Of a DNA stretch of 30,838 nt, positions 17,142 to 26,212 are shown in pieces. The notes beneath the pieces are model-generated. The model did no database searches and was not told where the DNA came from. It saw only the letters and a list, made by a program, of their open reading frames with translations. The DNA comes from Halocafeteria seosinensis. Lineage: Eukaryota; Sar; Bigyra; Bicosoecida. Within the stretch, counting starts at the first letter, position 1; each line of letters opens with the position of its first letter. Both the position numbers and the translations under genes were made by a program. Location of the stretch: NCBI GenBank assembly GCA_001687465.1, contig LVLI01000307.1, forward strand, positions 1-30,838. The letters run 5' to 3'.

Positions 17142-19811
17142 ATGAGCCCTCGGCTACCATTACTGACCGTCTGCTGCATACTGGTGCATGCATTACAGCT
17201 GGGACTCGTCTTTTCCAGAGTCCAAGCCAGCACGGAGAGGCCGTACAAGTATCAGTCGTACGGACAAGTGGTGGTTCGATTGGAGGAGTTACAGGCGAAA
17301 TACCCTGAGTATGTTGAAGTATTTACGGCCCAGGAGAGATATGGCCTAGAATCAGTGGACGATAGTTGCCAAAGTCTGGCCAAGGAGCGAGAGAAACTCA
17401 GTAAGGGGAGTCCACATTTGCGGCATGAGCGTCAGACTGCTAGCGACTTGACAGAGTCAGGGAAAAAGGAATCACTGTGTGAACACTATTTTGTCAGATT
17501 GACACATAAAGCAAGCTGGAAATCAAATCCGTATCGACCTCATGTTTTCTTCAGCGGGAACCTGCATGGCGATGAGCAAGTCGGTCCGATGGCATTAATG
17601 GGATTCATAGAGTTACTGTTGGAAGAGGGTGCTACTGGTAAGAACGCATGGCTATCTCGGCTGCTACATTCGAGAGTCATCGTGGTGATTCCGATAACCA
17701 ACCCATGGGGATATGAACATCGAAGACGCGAAGAGAACGGAATCGATCCTAACCGAGATTTCCCCCATAGTGTAGGCCCCACAGCCTGTATGAAAACTAT
17801 GCTGGCCAGGGCAGTGAATGAAGTATGGAAGGATCATGTTTTTCAAATAGCTATAACGTAAGTGACTATCAAAGAGACCAGTTCAACTCCGAGAAAGTTA
17901 CCCGCTCTCTTTTCTATGGTCCCAGCTTTCACGGCGGTATGCAGGTATGCTCAAATTATTCTGTAGGCACTTGTTATGTGGGTTTAGTATGGTTTTTCCC
18001 TTATGTGTCCAGGCTATCGCTTATGAATGGGGAGCGGCGACTCATACTCGCTACAACTCTAGATCTCCAGACGAAACATCCCAGTCAACAATTTCGTCAG
18101 CAATGAGTAATTTTGCAGGCAGTTTAAAAGGGAAGCGATATCCTGTGGGACGGATGAATCAACTTGTGTACCCAGTCGCCGGTGGGATGGAAGATTGGGG
18201 CTATTCGGGTAAGGTCGTTGGGAAATGACATTAGTTGCTGTCCCCACTGTTTTAATGCCGTCTGTTGTCGCAGCTTCATGGGATACGAAACAAGTGAAGC
18301 CATGCGAACCTACGACGTACTCCAAGTACCCAAAATCACAAACACAGTATAACTCAGCACAGAATCGTTGCTTTACTATATTGGTCGAGACGTCAGACAG
18401 CAAAAAACCTTCGGAGAATTCCCTAGGTACGAATAAAGATGTGCTGAGTACACATTCAAGTGGTGATGGGCACGTCCCAAGGAACATGCGGCTGGCGCTG
18501 CTAGCGAGTGACGTTGTTGAACCTTACCTTGTGATGCGACAAACTACGGAATCCTATCGTCCTACAAGCGGCAGTATCACGTCAGAACTGCGAAAGCATC
18601 TTCCAATGCTGAGGTCGGTTCCTGTGGCAAACGTGTTTACGCAACTGGGAGAAGCAGGGGAGGCACAGGCGGTTGAATTTAACTGGGAAATAGGTGGTTG
18701 TTTGAATGTCGACAGATCAGCTTTGACCGTTTTCCAGTGGGATCCACTTGTTACATATTCCGTTCTAGACTCAACACAAAGTGGGGATACTGCTTCTGCA
18801 AGTGTAAGCAAGCATTTTGGAATAAGTCGAAAACATGCAGCGATTGAGCCTTCCACCATCAAAGAGGTCGCGAGTGCACTAAGCGGCTGGTCTCCCATCG
18901 TTTCGATGGCAAAGCAACGAGAAGGCGATTCCCAATGGCCTCTTCCTTCGGCTCTTAAATCAGAGAAACAAGCGAAACCGTTAGCTGGTGTGGAGCGGCT
19001 GCTTTTGTATCGATCAGAAGAAAAAGGGGGTCATTGCTCTTGGGGGGAATTAAGCAAGAATAGCGACTCGAAACCGACAGGGACGTCATTCAGGGACTCT
19101 ATCCGTATAAATGACCTTTTTGAGAGGGGAAAACCGGAGATGGAGATTGATGTCGCCACATCCATGGGGAATTTTACCGTGCGCAGTTTTTTCGCTTCTG
19201 CTATAGCCATGGTGGACCAGGCCTGGGGCGTTGCAGACAAAGCTGACCCCCCTGGAAGGCCTCCGCAAACACACTTAGCGCGAGTCCGTACTGACCCCTC
19301 GTTTAACCAAACGAGCAATAGGCACATCGTGAGAGGAAAATGGCAATTTTCCTCGGACATTCATCCTCTGATCATAATCCGACGTTCGATAGTGCGCGAC
19401 CGCCACGGAAACGACGGCCGGACTAGCGCCTCGTCGTCGAGGTGCCAGCAATGCAATGAACGGGGTATATCGCCTATGTTTTTAACCATACTGGTAAGTA
19501 ATGGTTCCGGTTTGCTTGGAATCCACCATCGAGCGACATTCTATTCGTTTCTCTCGCAGACTCTTATTCTCGTTATTGGAGTAGGGTGCATGCGGTTAAG
19601 ACAACATGAACGGAAATTTATTGACGATGTGAATGCTAACAATGGAGACACGACCTCTCTACAATGGGACGGCTGGTGCTGTTCTTGCATCGACGTGTTC
19701 TTAGCCTGGTGCAGTCCTATAGTACGACACAACCGTGCACTCTTGCGCTACGGAGGTCGGAGTACAGTAAATACCACTGATGAATATTCTGAAGGACCAT
19801 CAGTCCATTGA
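17142..19811 (+). CDS. M14-family zinc carboxypeptidase with C-terminal membrane anchor
   Basis: Five exons: 17142-17857, 17926-17944 (a 19-nt microexon), 18013-18208, 18274-19493 and 19560-19811, giving 800 residues. A signal peptide covers about 1-29. The carboxypeptidase fold spans about 35-360. Zinc ligands are H142 and E145 (LHGDEQ) and H241 (ITFHGG). N204-R205 (GIDPNRDFP) are the substrate-carboxylate residues. E349 in FTILVETSDSKKP is the likely catalytic Glu. Splicing rebuilds the family strings ITFHGGMQAIAYEWG and PVAGGMEDWGYSASWD, which confirms introns 1-3 (68, 68 and 65 nt). About 350 residues of less conserved sequence follow. A helix at about 710-728, completed by removing the stop-free 66-nt intron 4, is a candidate transmembrane anchor, with a Cys-rich cytosolic tail beyond. 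Secretory or surface peptidase activity is inferred. An extra downstream exon cannot be excluded. Confidence 0.9.
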
Positions 19812-20305
19812 ACATGATGGGCAGCAGCAATATAAATGGTCTGCACCGATGTTAAGTACAGTGTCTGTGTCGAATGCAAACATTGAGATTCCCAAAGACA
19901 ATTCGAGTTTACCGGTAAGTTGCGGCTGGCTTGTCGTACGAAACTCGGCATTGGAGAACTCCTACTGTACCACAATATCTGACGGTCTCTGTAAGAGTGC
20001 CAGAAAAACGCATGTGGTACTCGCTCCAAATCCGTCTGGTATAATGGGTCCCTATTGACACTGATGTCGTCACTGGGCTTGGCAATCCCAGCCTTTAAGA
20101 AGAAATTGTGAAGCTTAAAACTTTGGTAGCCGTAGCTTCACATACCACTACTGGTACTTGAACTTTATACAGATGACTGACAGTCTGATAACAGCCAAGC
20201 GAGTGTTGTCAAATATACAGTACTATGGCAAGAGTTGCACACAATCTCCATTTGTAGTCGTATGAGGTGTTAGTTTGAACTCAATTACGGTGTACAGAGG
20301 GAGCA
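19812..20305. other. Intergenic region after the carboxypeptidase
   Basis: No firm gene. A frame continues through about 20058 after a possible 37-nt intron (GT near 19767, AG near 19803). A GTAAGT donor-like site lies near 19914. This could mean a longer carboxypeptidase C-terminus, but a 37-nt intron would be unusually short for this window. The end of the region should hold the promoter of the small membrane-protein gene. Confidence 0.4.
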
Positions 20306-20581
20306 ATGGCCACCTACCATCAGCGCTTCCTAGTGTAAGTTCGTCATATGTGTGTTCCACTGCAGTATGTACTATGTCATACACCTTTTGACAGAATCGC
20401 AATTAGTCTTGGCATAATGTACGGCGCGTTCGCGTGGCAGCGGTACTTTCGTTGGAGCCAAAAGATCGACCGAGCCGTGGAACAGCAGAGAATGGTGGAT
20501 GCCTACGCTGATGGCATTCGATCACGCCATCGACACCAGCATTCCCAAAGAGGATATCAGGATGATGATACCGAGAGGTGA
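20306..20581 (+). CDS. Small single-pass membrane protein (71 aa)
   Basis: Two exons, 20306-20334 and 20395-20581, are joined across a 60-nt intron with a GTAAGT donor and ACAG acceptor. The 71-residue product begins MATYHQRFLV. One hydrophobic helix (VIAISLGIMYGAFAWQRYF, about 10-28) is followed by a basic and then acidic hydrophilic tail. The short N-terminus, single helix and positive residues after it resemble small inner-mitochondrial-membrane or ER proteins, but I do not recognise the family. The splice junction falls inside the helix and gives one continuous segment, which supports the model. The nearest plus-strand neighbour upstream is the carboxypeptidase. Confidence 0.6.
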
Positions 20582-21516
20582 TATATTTTCTTTTCTTACT
20601 GTTGCTTTATTGGAAGGACGGGACTGTGGCATCCTTACGCTTAACTTGGGCTGTCTTAATCACGCCGTAGTAATGAATGGAATCAACGGGATGATTATCG
20701 GGATTGTGAAGTGCTCAAAGGACAGAAAGAGAAACAAAACACAACTTAAAAGTTTGTCGGGCATACGATATTTTTGTAGAGCTATACTTTACGGGAACAG
20801 CCGAAGAGCTAAAGAAGGAAACGTGAACGCTTCGGAACATTGCCTTATCAAGTCGCGAAAATTCGTCCGTAATTTATTGTACTCGCTACCCTTCCATTCA
20901 GATGGCGAGGGACGGTTCTCAATTGTCGGAAATAGTGTGTGTATTCAATCGCTTCGCTGCAGTACGCGCGTCGCGCAGATCAGTGTTTGCGAAGTCACTA
21001 AAGCCACAACTAATTGATACAGTACTGACTTGTTGGATTTAAATCCCAGCTCTTGGATTTGCCTGCCAGTTCTTGACTTCGTCAAAGTTTTCCAAATAGT
21101 GCGAGTCGTTACAACTACTGTATTCTGCCACGTTGTCAGTCACGGCTAGTTATCAGGTAATGAAAACCCATGTTGTAGATCTAGCAACGTCAAATACTTC
21201 TTTTTGATAATTATCAATCGCTTTCCTCTTGGAAGTGCAGCGGCTAGCAGGAAAGTTTAACTGACTTCAGTCACCTCCTGACTCAGTCCTGAGGTCGGCT
21301 GAAACTTCGACAAGTTACTTCGTCCGATCAATTTTACCGAACTTCACACTGTGAATGAAGTTCACAGCCGTTAACACTCCGTGCACCACCCAATGCATAC
21401 CGTATTATAGCAGCATATATTCGAATTTGTTGGATGTTTTGCTTACTGTACGTGGCTGTGCCTGTAGTGCATGAACCTTAGAATCTGCTCATATATACCC
21501 CTTCCAGTGCCGCAAG
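20582..21516. other. Long intergenic region with several small inverted repeats
   Basis: A 172-codon frame exists (20499-21017) but overlaps the small membrane-protein gene out of phase and has no domain pattern, so it is not called. From 21030 to 21370 the sequence carries an imperfect 20-nt direct repeat (TTGGATTT...) and several short inverted repeats. Among these are nested ones near 21340-21370 (GAACTTCA with TGAAGTTC; CTGTGAA with TTCACAG). The promoter of the gene at 21517 should lie at the right end. Confidence 0.5.
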
Positions 21517-22000
21517 ATGGATAGCACTGCAAATCAAGAGCTGGAACACCAGCAAGTATGTAGTGTGTTTCCACACATTTTGATCACCCTGTTATGGATC
21601 TCCTTCGTGGGTACAGGCACTTGTTCGGCGAATAAACGGGTCCGTGAAACACTTGACTGAAAACTTAACCGAGATAAATGCGCTGTTGCAACCCGTGAAA
21701 GACTTAGCATCCGCTTCTTCAGGTCGTAAATGCTCTCACCAATGCGAGAATGATACACAAGAGAGAATTCGGCAGAATGCACAGTCAATGAATGCAGTAG
21801 GGGAAATTCTATTCGAATACAGAGAACGATATTTTAACGAACTGCGAAAACGTCAAGCACNAGATACTTCGCAACAGGAAGCAGCCCCTAAGACTGCGAG
21901 AATCAGCTCAAATAGGAAGCCTACCGCTAAGGGGGAACGGGCTTCGTATAACCGACGACAAGCTACGACAACACCTGGGTCAGCGAGAACTCGCTCTTAA
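21517..22000 (+). CDS. Small helical protein, possibly DAD1-like
   Basis: Two exons, 21517-21555 (13 codons) and 21617-22000, are joined across a 61-nt intron (GTATGT donor, ACAG acceptor). The product has 140 residues. The first 45 residues form an amphipathic heptad pattern (ALVRRINGSVKHLTENLTEI then NALLQPVKDL). This recalls the DASH/Dam1 kinetochore subunit DAD1, and also BLOC-1/BORC-type small coiled-coil subunits. A second helix (VGEILFEYRERYFNELRKRQ) is followed by a basic, disordered tail. The similarity is weak and from pattern only, so no symbol is given. One base (21861) is undetermined, leaving one residue unknown. Confidence 0.55.
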
Positions 22001-22987
22001 GGACTAAACCGCATACGGCAGGATTCGTGCCTCGTTGTCTATAAAGAGAGAAATCCTGGTGACATGAGAGTTCGGAGAAGAGGTTCGCGTCTACGCCGCC
22101 TCCTTGGTTATGGACTTTGTGGATCCTTGAATAGGCTGTGGAACGTTACAGATAATTACTGCTTAGAGTCACTAACGTCTCTCCTGTGACAGTTCTAACA
22201 TTGTGTACCTGCTCCATTTTTCACCCACCTGGTGTTACGAAGGGGCCCCGTAGGTTTTACCAATCAGAATCACGTATATCCCTAGGCCTCATTTTCGATC
22301 GCGCTTGACACAGCACAAACGCATTCGATAAATAGTTCGTGTGGGATCAAGGAGGTTCGTTGCTGACTGGATCACTTAATCTGTTTCAGGATGGGCGAAT
22401 TTTCATTCAAAAAGTTTAGTAAATGTAGGTGCTATGTCGGACGTTTCACAGTCTTGCTGCAAGAATTATTTCTTTGTGGCCATAGAGCTTCGGTAGTCGG
22501 AAGGGTGTCCTAGAGACGTTCTATTTACTCACGAGTTAAAAATCAAACAAAGTACGACGTTTAATAAATTCCAAGTATAAAGCGTCGCGTCACGACGGTC
22601 ATGTTGCGTTGACAACTGGACTCTCCAACGTGAGTTCTTCTCCAAAAGCTAACTGAACGAAAAGTTTGCTTGCTTGGAGGGAGCCACAAGATGGTTGGCA
22701 GTGTTTCGTGCTTGTTGAGTTGGTTGTGTACGGAGCGCACAGTGGAGGAGACCTTTATCGTTTCGTATACGTCCCCAGTTAGTTTAGACACGAGTGAGCT
22801 ACTGTATAAGGCTCTACGACCGAGAGACTCCTACTCTTTTGAATCCCCCCAGAAGTCTTTTTGTTGTTTTCTGAGGTCACATAACCCCTTCATTTGACCA
22901 TTTAGGCTTTTCTGCCACCCTCAACAGCTAATACTAACTGACTGTATGATTTTCTGTAAGGTATAAAAGAACAGGAACACGCAAAAA
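22001..22987. other. Intergenic region upstream of CWC22
   Basis: No coding frame longer than about 76 codons has any recognisable pattern. The last few hundred bases should contain the promoter and 5' leader of CWC22; an A-rich stretch directly precedes its ATG. I see nothing else in it. Confidence 0.55.
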
Positions 22988-25900
22988 ATGTCTGATACGG
23001 GAAGCACGCCCCGAAACGAAGAGGAGGGGGAGGCCACACCCTCTAGAGGACATACAGCTGATAATCAAGACTCCCAAGGCGATAAGAGCCATACCCGCGG
23101 GAGGTCAAACTCTGGCGGGTCATCCTCATCGTCGCGGACGAGGAGTGGAAGTGGCAGTGACAGTGGATCGTCGGCATCCCCTAGAGCGCGAAAACGTCAG
23201 AGACGTGTGGATGATGATAAAGGTCGAGAAGCATCATCAGCATCTCCTTCGAAACCAAACAAGGAAGATGAACAGGATAGTCGCAAGGAATCATCGAGGA
23301 AGAGACGGAGTGAGTCCTCTCATTCTGATTCATCCACTGGTTCAGAGGACGAGCAGGAGACAGGGGAGGAAGGCGAAGAACCTGAACGGCGATCAGCGTC
23401 TTCAAGGGAGAAACGTAAAGAAAAGAAACACAGCCGGAAAGAATCTTCCACGAGGAAGCGGAGGAGTAAATCTTCCGAATCGTCCACTCATTCGGAACGT
23501 AGTGATGAACGAAAGCGCAAGCACAAAGAGCGCCGGGAAAAGAAAGGCAGAAGCAGAGGAGACAAGGAAAGAGGTGATGGTAACGATGGAAAAACTCATG
23601 ATACTGAAATTTCAGGCAAAGACGTGGCTAAGGGGAATAGTGGCAAAGCGGGTGAAATTATGCCTTCCTCCGATGGCATCAGTGCATCCATAAATGAGGA
23701 TGTGGCCCCAGGTCGAACTGGTGGCGTGTACGTTCCCCCACACAAAATGGCACGTTTACGAAAACAAGTTCAGGATAAATCTAGTGAGCAATATCAACGC
23801 TTAGCGTGGGATGACTTGCGGAAAGGCATTAACGGTGTGATTAACAAGGTTAACATAACAAATATAACTCAGATAATTCCTGAGTTATTCTCTCACAATC
23901 TTGTTCGTGGCAGAGGGCTGTTAGCGAGGGCCATCATGAAAGCACAGATGGCGTCGCCTGGTTTTACTCATATCTATGCCGCGTTGGTTAGCGTTGTGAA
24001 CACAAAGATGCCGGAAAACGGGGAGTTGATTCTCAAGAGAGTAGTTCTTCAATTTCGCAGATCATTTCGCCGAAATGATAAAGTCGTGGCTGTTTCTCTG
24101 GCAAAGTTTATTGCGCATCTTTTGAATCAGCAAGTAGCTCACGAAATTCTTGCTCTGCAACTGCTGACGCTGCTCTTGGAACGCCCAACGGATTCTAGCG
24201 TTGAGGTAGCTGTGGACTTTGTGAAACAATGCGGGCAACTACTAATGGAACTGACGCCACAAGGACTCCATGCTATATTTGAGAGATTTCGTAGTATTTT
24301 GCACGAAGGACAGATCGATAAACGCGTGCAATTCATGATTGAAGCACTGTTTGCTGTTCGAAAGAGCGGCTTTGCGGACTACCCACGTGTGCTCCCTGAA
24401 CTCGACCTGGTTGAGGCTGATGATCAAATTACCCATGAAATTGGATTGGATGATAAACTTGATAAAGAAGAAACTCTGGACGTGTTCAAATACGATCCGC
24501 AATTTGAGGAAAATGAAAAACTCTGGACAGAAATCAAGAAAGAAATTTTAGGAGAAGAATCGGAAGAAGAAGAAGAAGGTGATGAAGAGGAGCCATCGGA
24601 GTCGGAGGAAGAACCGGAGCACCCATCTACGGTCCCGAAGACGCAAGTGATCGAGGATAAAACCGAAACGGACGTTGTATCGTTGCGGCGGACAATTTAT
24701 CTTACGATCATGTCTTCCCTCAGCCATGACGAATGTGCGCATAAATTGTTGAAATTGGATATACCTGAGCATCTTGAACATGAGGTTGTAAATATGCTTA
24801 TTGAATGCTGTGCGCAAGAGAAGACCTACCTCAAATACTTTGGCTTGCTAGGACAGCGGTTTTGCCTAGTAAAACGGTCGTATCAAGAAGCATTCGAGAC
24901 GGCGTTTGCCAAGAGATATTCTACGATACACCGTTTAGATACTAACAAGCTTCGGAATGTTGCCAAATTTTTTGCACACATCTTGGGCTGTGACGCCTTA
25001 CCATGGACCGTTTTTGAATTCATACGGTTGAATGAAGATGAGACTACAAGCAGTAGCAGAATTTTTCTGAAGATATTGATCCAAGAACTCATGCAAACAT
25101 TGGGAATGAAGAAATTGCTTGAGCGGTTCCAGGATCCTCATATGCAAGACATATTTGCGGGTCTGTTCCCCAAGGACAGTCCCCGAAACGCACGGTTCGC
25201 TATTAATTATTTTACATCTATTGGTCTGGGGGCTCTTACAGATGATTTGAGGAGATGGCTTCGCGAAGCGCCAAAGCAAATGGTACAACAGCAACATGAA
25301 GAGGAAGAAAACAACGAAGAAACCGGTAACGACGAGAGTAGCGGTTCGAGTTCGTCTGGTTCGGGATCTGATTCCGGCAGTAGCAGTGATTCGGGAAGCG
25401 ATTCGGACGAGTCTGGAGGTTCTCGTTCCAGAGGTTCGTCCAAAGAGAAGTCAGAGAGGAGATCCGCAAACAAAAGAGAACGCTCCCGTTCAGCATCGGA
25501 AGAGAGGTCTGGCCGGTCCAAGAAACGGCGTCAGGATTCTTCGGAAGAGGATGAAGAACGTGAAGACGAAGGGACAAATAATCGTGAATCTTCCGGAGGT
25601 CAAAATGGGGAAGAAGCCAGAAGTGGGAGGAGTGATCGGGATAATGAGAGATCGGGTCATTCCCGCTCGAAGGACGACGGACGTCATGGGCATCGCCACT
25701 CCAACGATCGAAAGCAAGAAGACTATGATACAGATGAGGGGGATCGTAACAGCCAAAGGGGATCGAAGAATGGACGACGGGATAAGCATGATGATGAACG
25801 TGAAACCGGGAGACGAACTCGTTCTCACTCCAGAAGTAAGCGTAGCAATCATGGCACCAAGGAAGACGAGGGTCGCCATCGGTCGCGTCGCTCCAGTAGA

Positions 25901-26026
25901 CATAGCAATGGCGGGGAAGACAGCCATCGGAGAGATAAACGTCGATCAGGAAGTAGAGAGAGGGGCTACCATGGAGATAAAAGGAGTGAAAGGCGTTCTC
26001 GGAGGGAGGACGGGGAAAGAAGATGA
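22988..26026 (+). CDS. CWC22: Pre-mRNA splicing factor CWC22
   Basis: A single intronless frame of 1012 residues (human CWC22 is about 900). CWC22 joins the spliceosome before the first catalytic step and recruits eIF4A3 for exon-junction complex deposition. Residues 1-240 are an Arg/Ser/Glu-rich domain. GGVYVPPHKMARLR at about 244 begins the conserved core. The MIF4G domain spans about 274-470, with LVRGRGLLARAIMKAQMASP, FTHIYAALVSVVN and KRVVLQFRRSFRRND as typical segments. An acidic linker follows. The MA3 domain covers about 567-670 (LRRTIYLTIMSSLSHDECAH), and the conserved region ends with INYFTSIGLGALTDDLR near 750. Residues 777-1012 form a second RS-rich tail. The absence of introns contrasts with most neighbours. 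It is convergent with the BRCA1-like gene, 186 bp apart. Confidence 0.95.
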   Translation: MSDTGSTPRNEEEGEATPSRGHTADNQDSQGDKSHTRGRSNSGGSSSSSRTRSGSGSDSGSSASPRARKRQRRVDDDKGREASSASPSKPNKEDEQDSRKESSRKRRSESSHSDSSTGSEDEQETGEEGEEPERRSASSREKRKEKKHSRKESSTRKRRSKSSESSTHSERSDERKRKHKERREKKGRSRGDKERGDGNDGKTHDTEISGKDVAKGNSGKAGEIMPSSDGISASINEDVAPGRTGGVYVPPHKMARLRKQVQDKSSEQYQRLAWDDLRKGINGVINKVNITNITQIIPELFSHNLVRGRGLLARAIMKAQMASPGFTHIYAALVSVVNTKMPENGELILKRVVLQFRRSFRRNDKVVAVSLAKFIAHLLNQQVAHEILALQLLTLLLERPTDSSVEVAVDFVKQCGQLLMELTPQGLHAIFERFRSILHEGQIDKRVQFMIEALFAVRKSGFADYPRVLPELDLVEADDQITHEIGLDDKLDKEETLDVFKYDPQFEENEKLWTEIKKEILGEESEEEEEGDEEEPSESEEEPEHPSTVPKTQVIEDKTETDVVSLRRTIYLTIMSSLSHDECAHKLLKLDIPEHLEHEVVNMLIECCAQEKTYLKYFGLLGQRFCLVKRSYQEAFETAFAKRYSTIHRLDTNKLRNVAKFFAHILGCDALPWTVFEFIRLNEDETTSSSRIFLKILIQELMQTLGMKKLLERFQDPHMQDIFAGLFPKDSPRNARFAINYFTSIGLGALTDDLRRWLREAPKQMVQQQHEEEENNEETGNDESSGSSSSGSGSDSGSSSDSGSDSDESGGSRSRGSSKEKSERRSANKRERSRSASEERSGRSKKRRQDSSEEDEEREDEGTNNRESSGGQNGEEARSGRSDRDNERSGHSRSKDDGRHGHRHSNDRKQEDYDTDEGDRNSQRGSKNGRRDKHDDERETGRRTRSHSRSKRSNHGTKEDEGRHRSRRSSRHSNGGEDSHRRDKRRSGSRERGYHGDKRSERRSRREDGERR

Positions 26027-26212
26027 AAACAGAACTGGCAACAGGGCAAGTCACATTGCGACACTTCTTGTTCCGGAAAGGGAAGCGGGTCTTATAGCGA
26101 CGAAACACTAGTATATTGAGCATGTCCGATACAGAAAAGCGTATTTCTGTACTTTCAGGCACAGATATAGCCACTTCGTATTCTAGTTATCCAAAAGCGT
26201 TATAGGCCTGCT

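Noticed and set aside
19768-19804. Possible 37-nt intron extending the carboxypeptidase
   Set aside because: Outside the intron-size class of the window and not supported by any conserved sequence beyond it.
20499-21017. 172-codon open frame on the plus strand
   Set aside because: It overlaps the small membrane-protein gene out of phase and has no recognisable features.
25236-26174. 312-codon minus-strand frame opposite the CWC22 tail
   Set aside because: It is the shadow of the repetitive RS-rich coding sequence; its composition follows directly from Arg/Ser/Glu codons.
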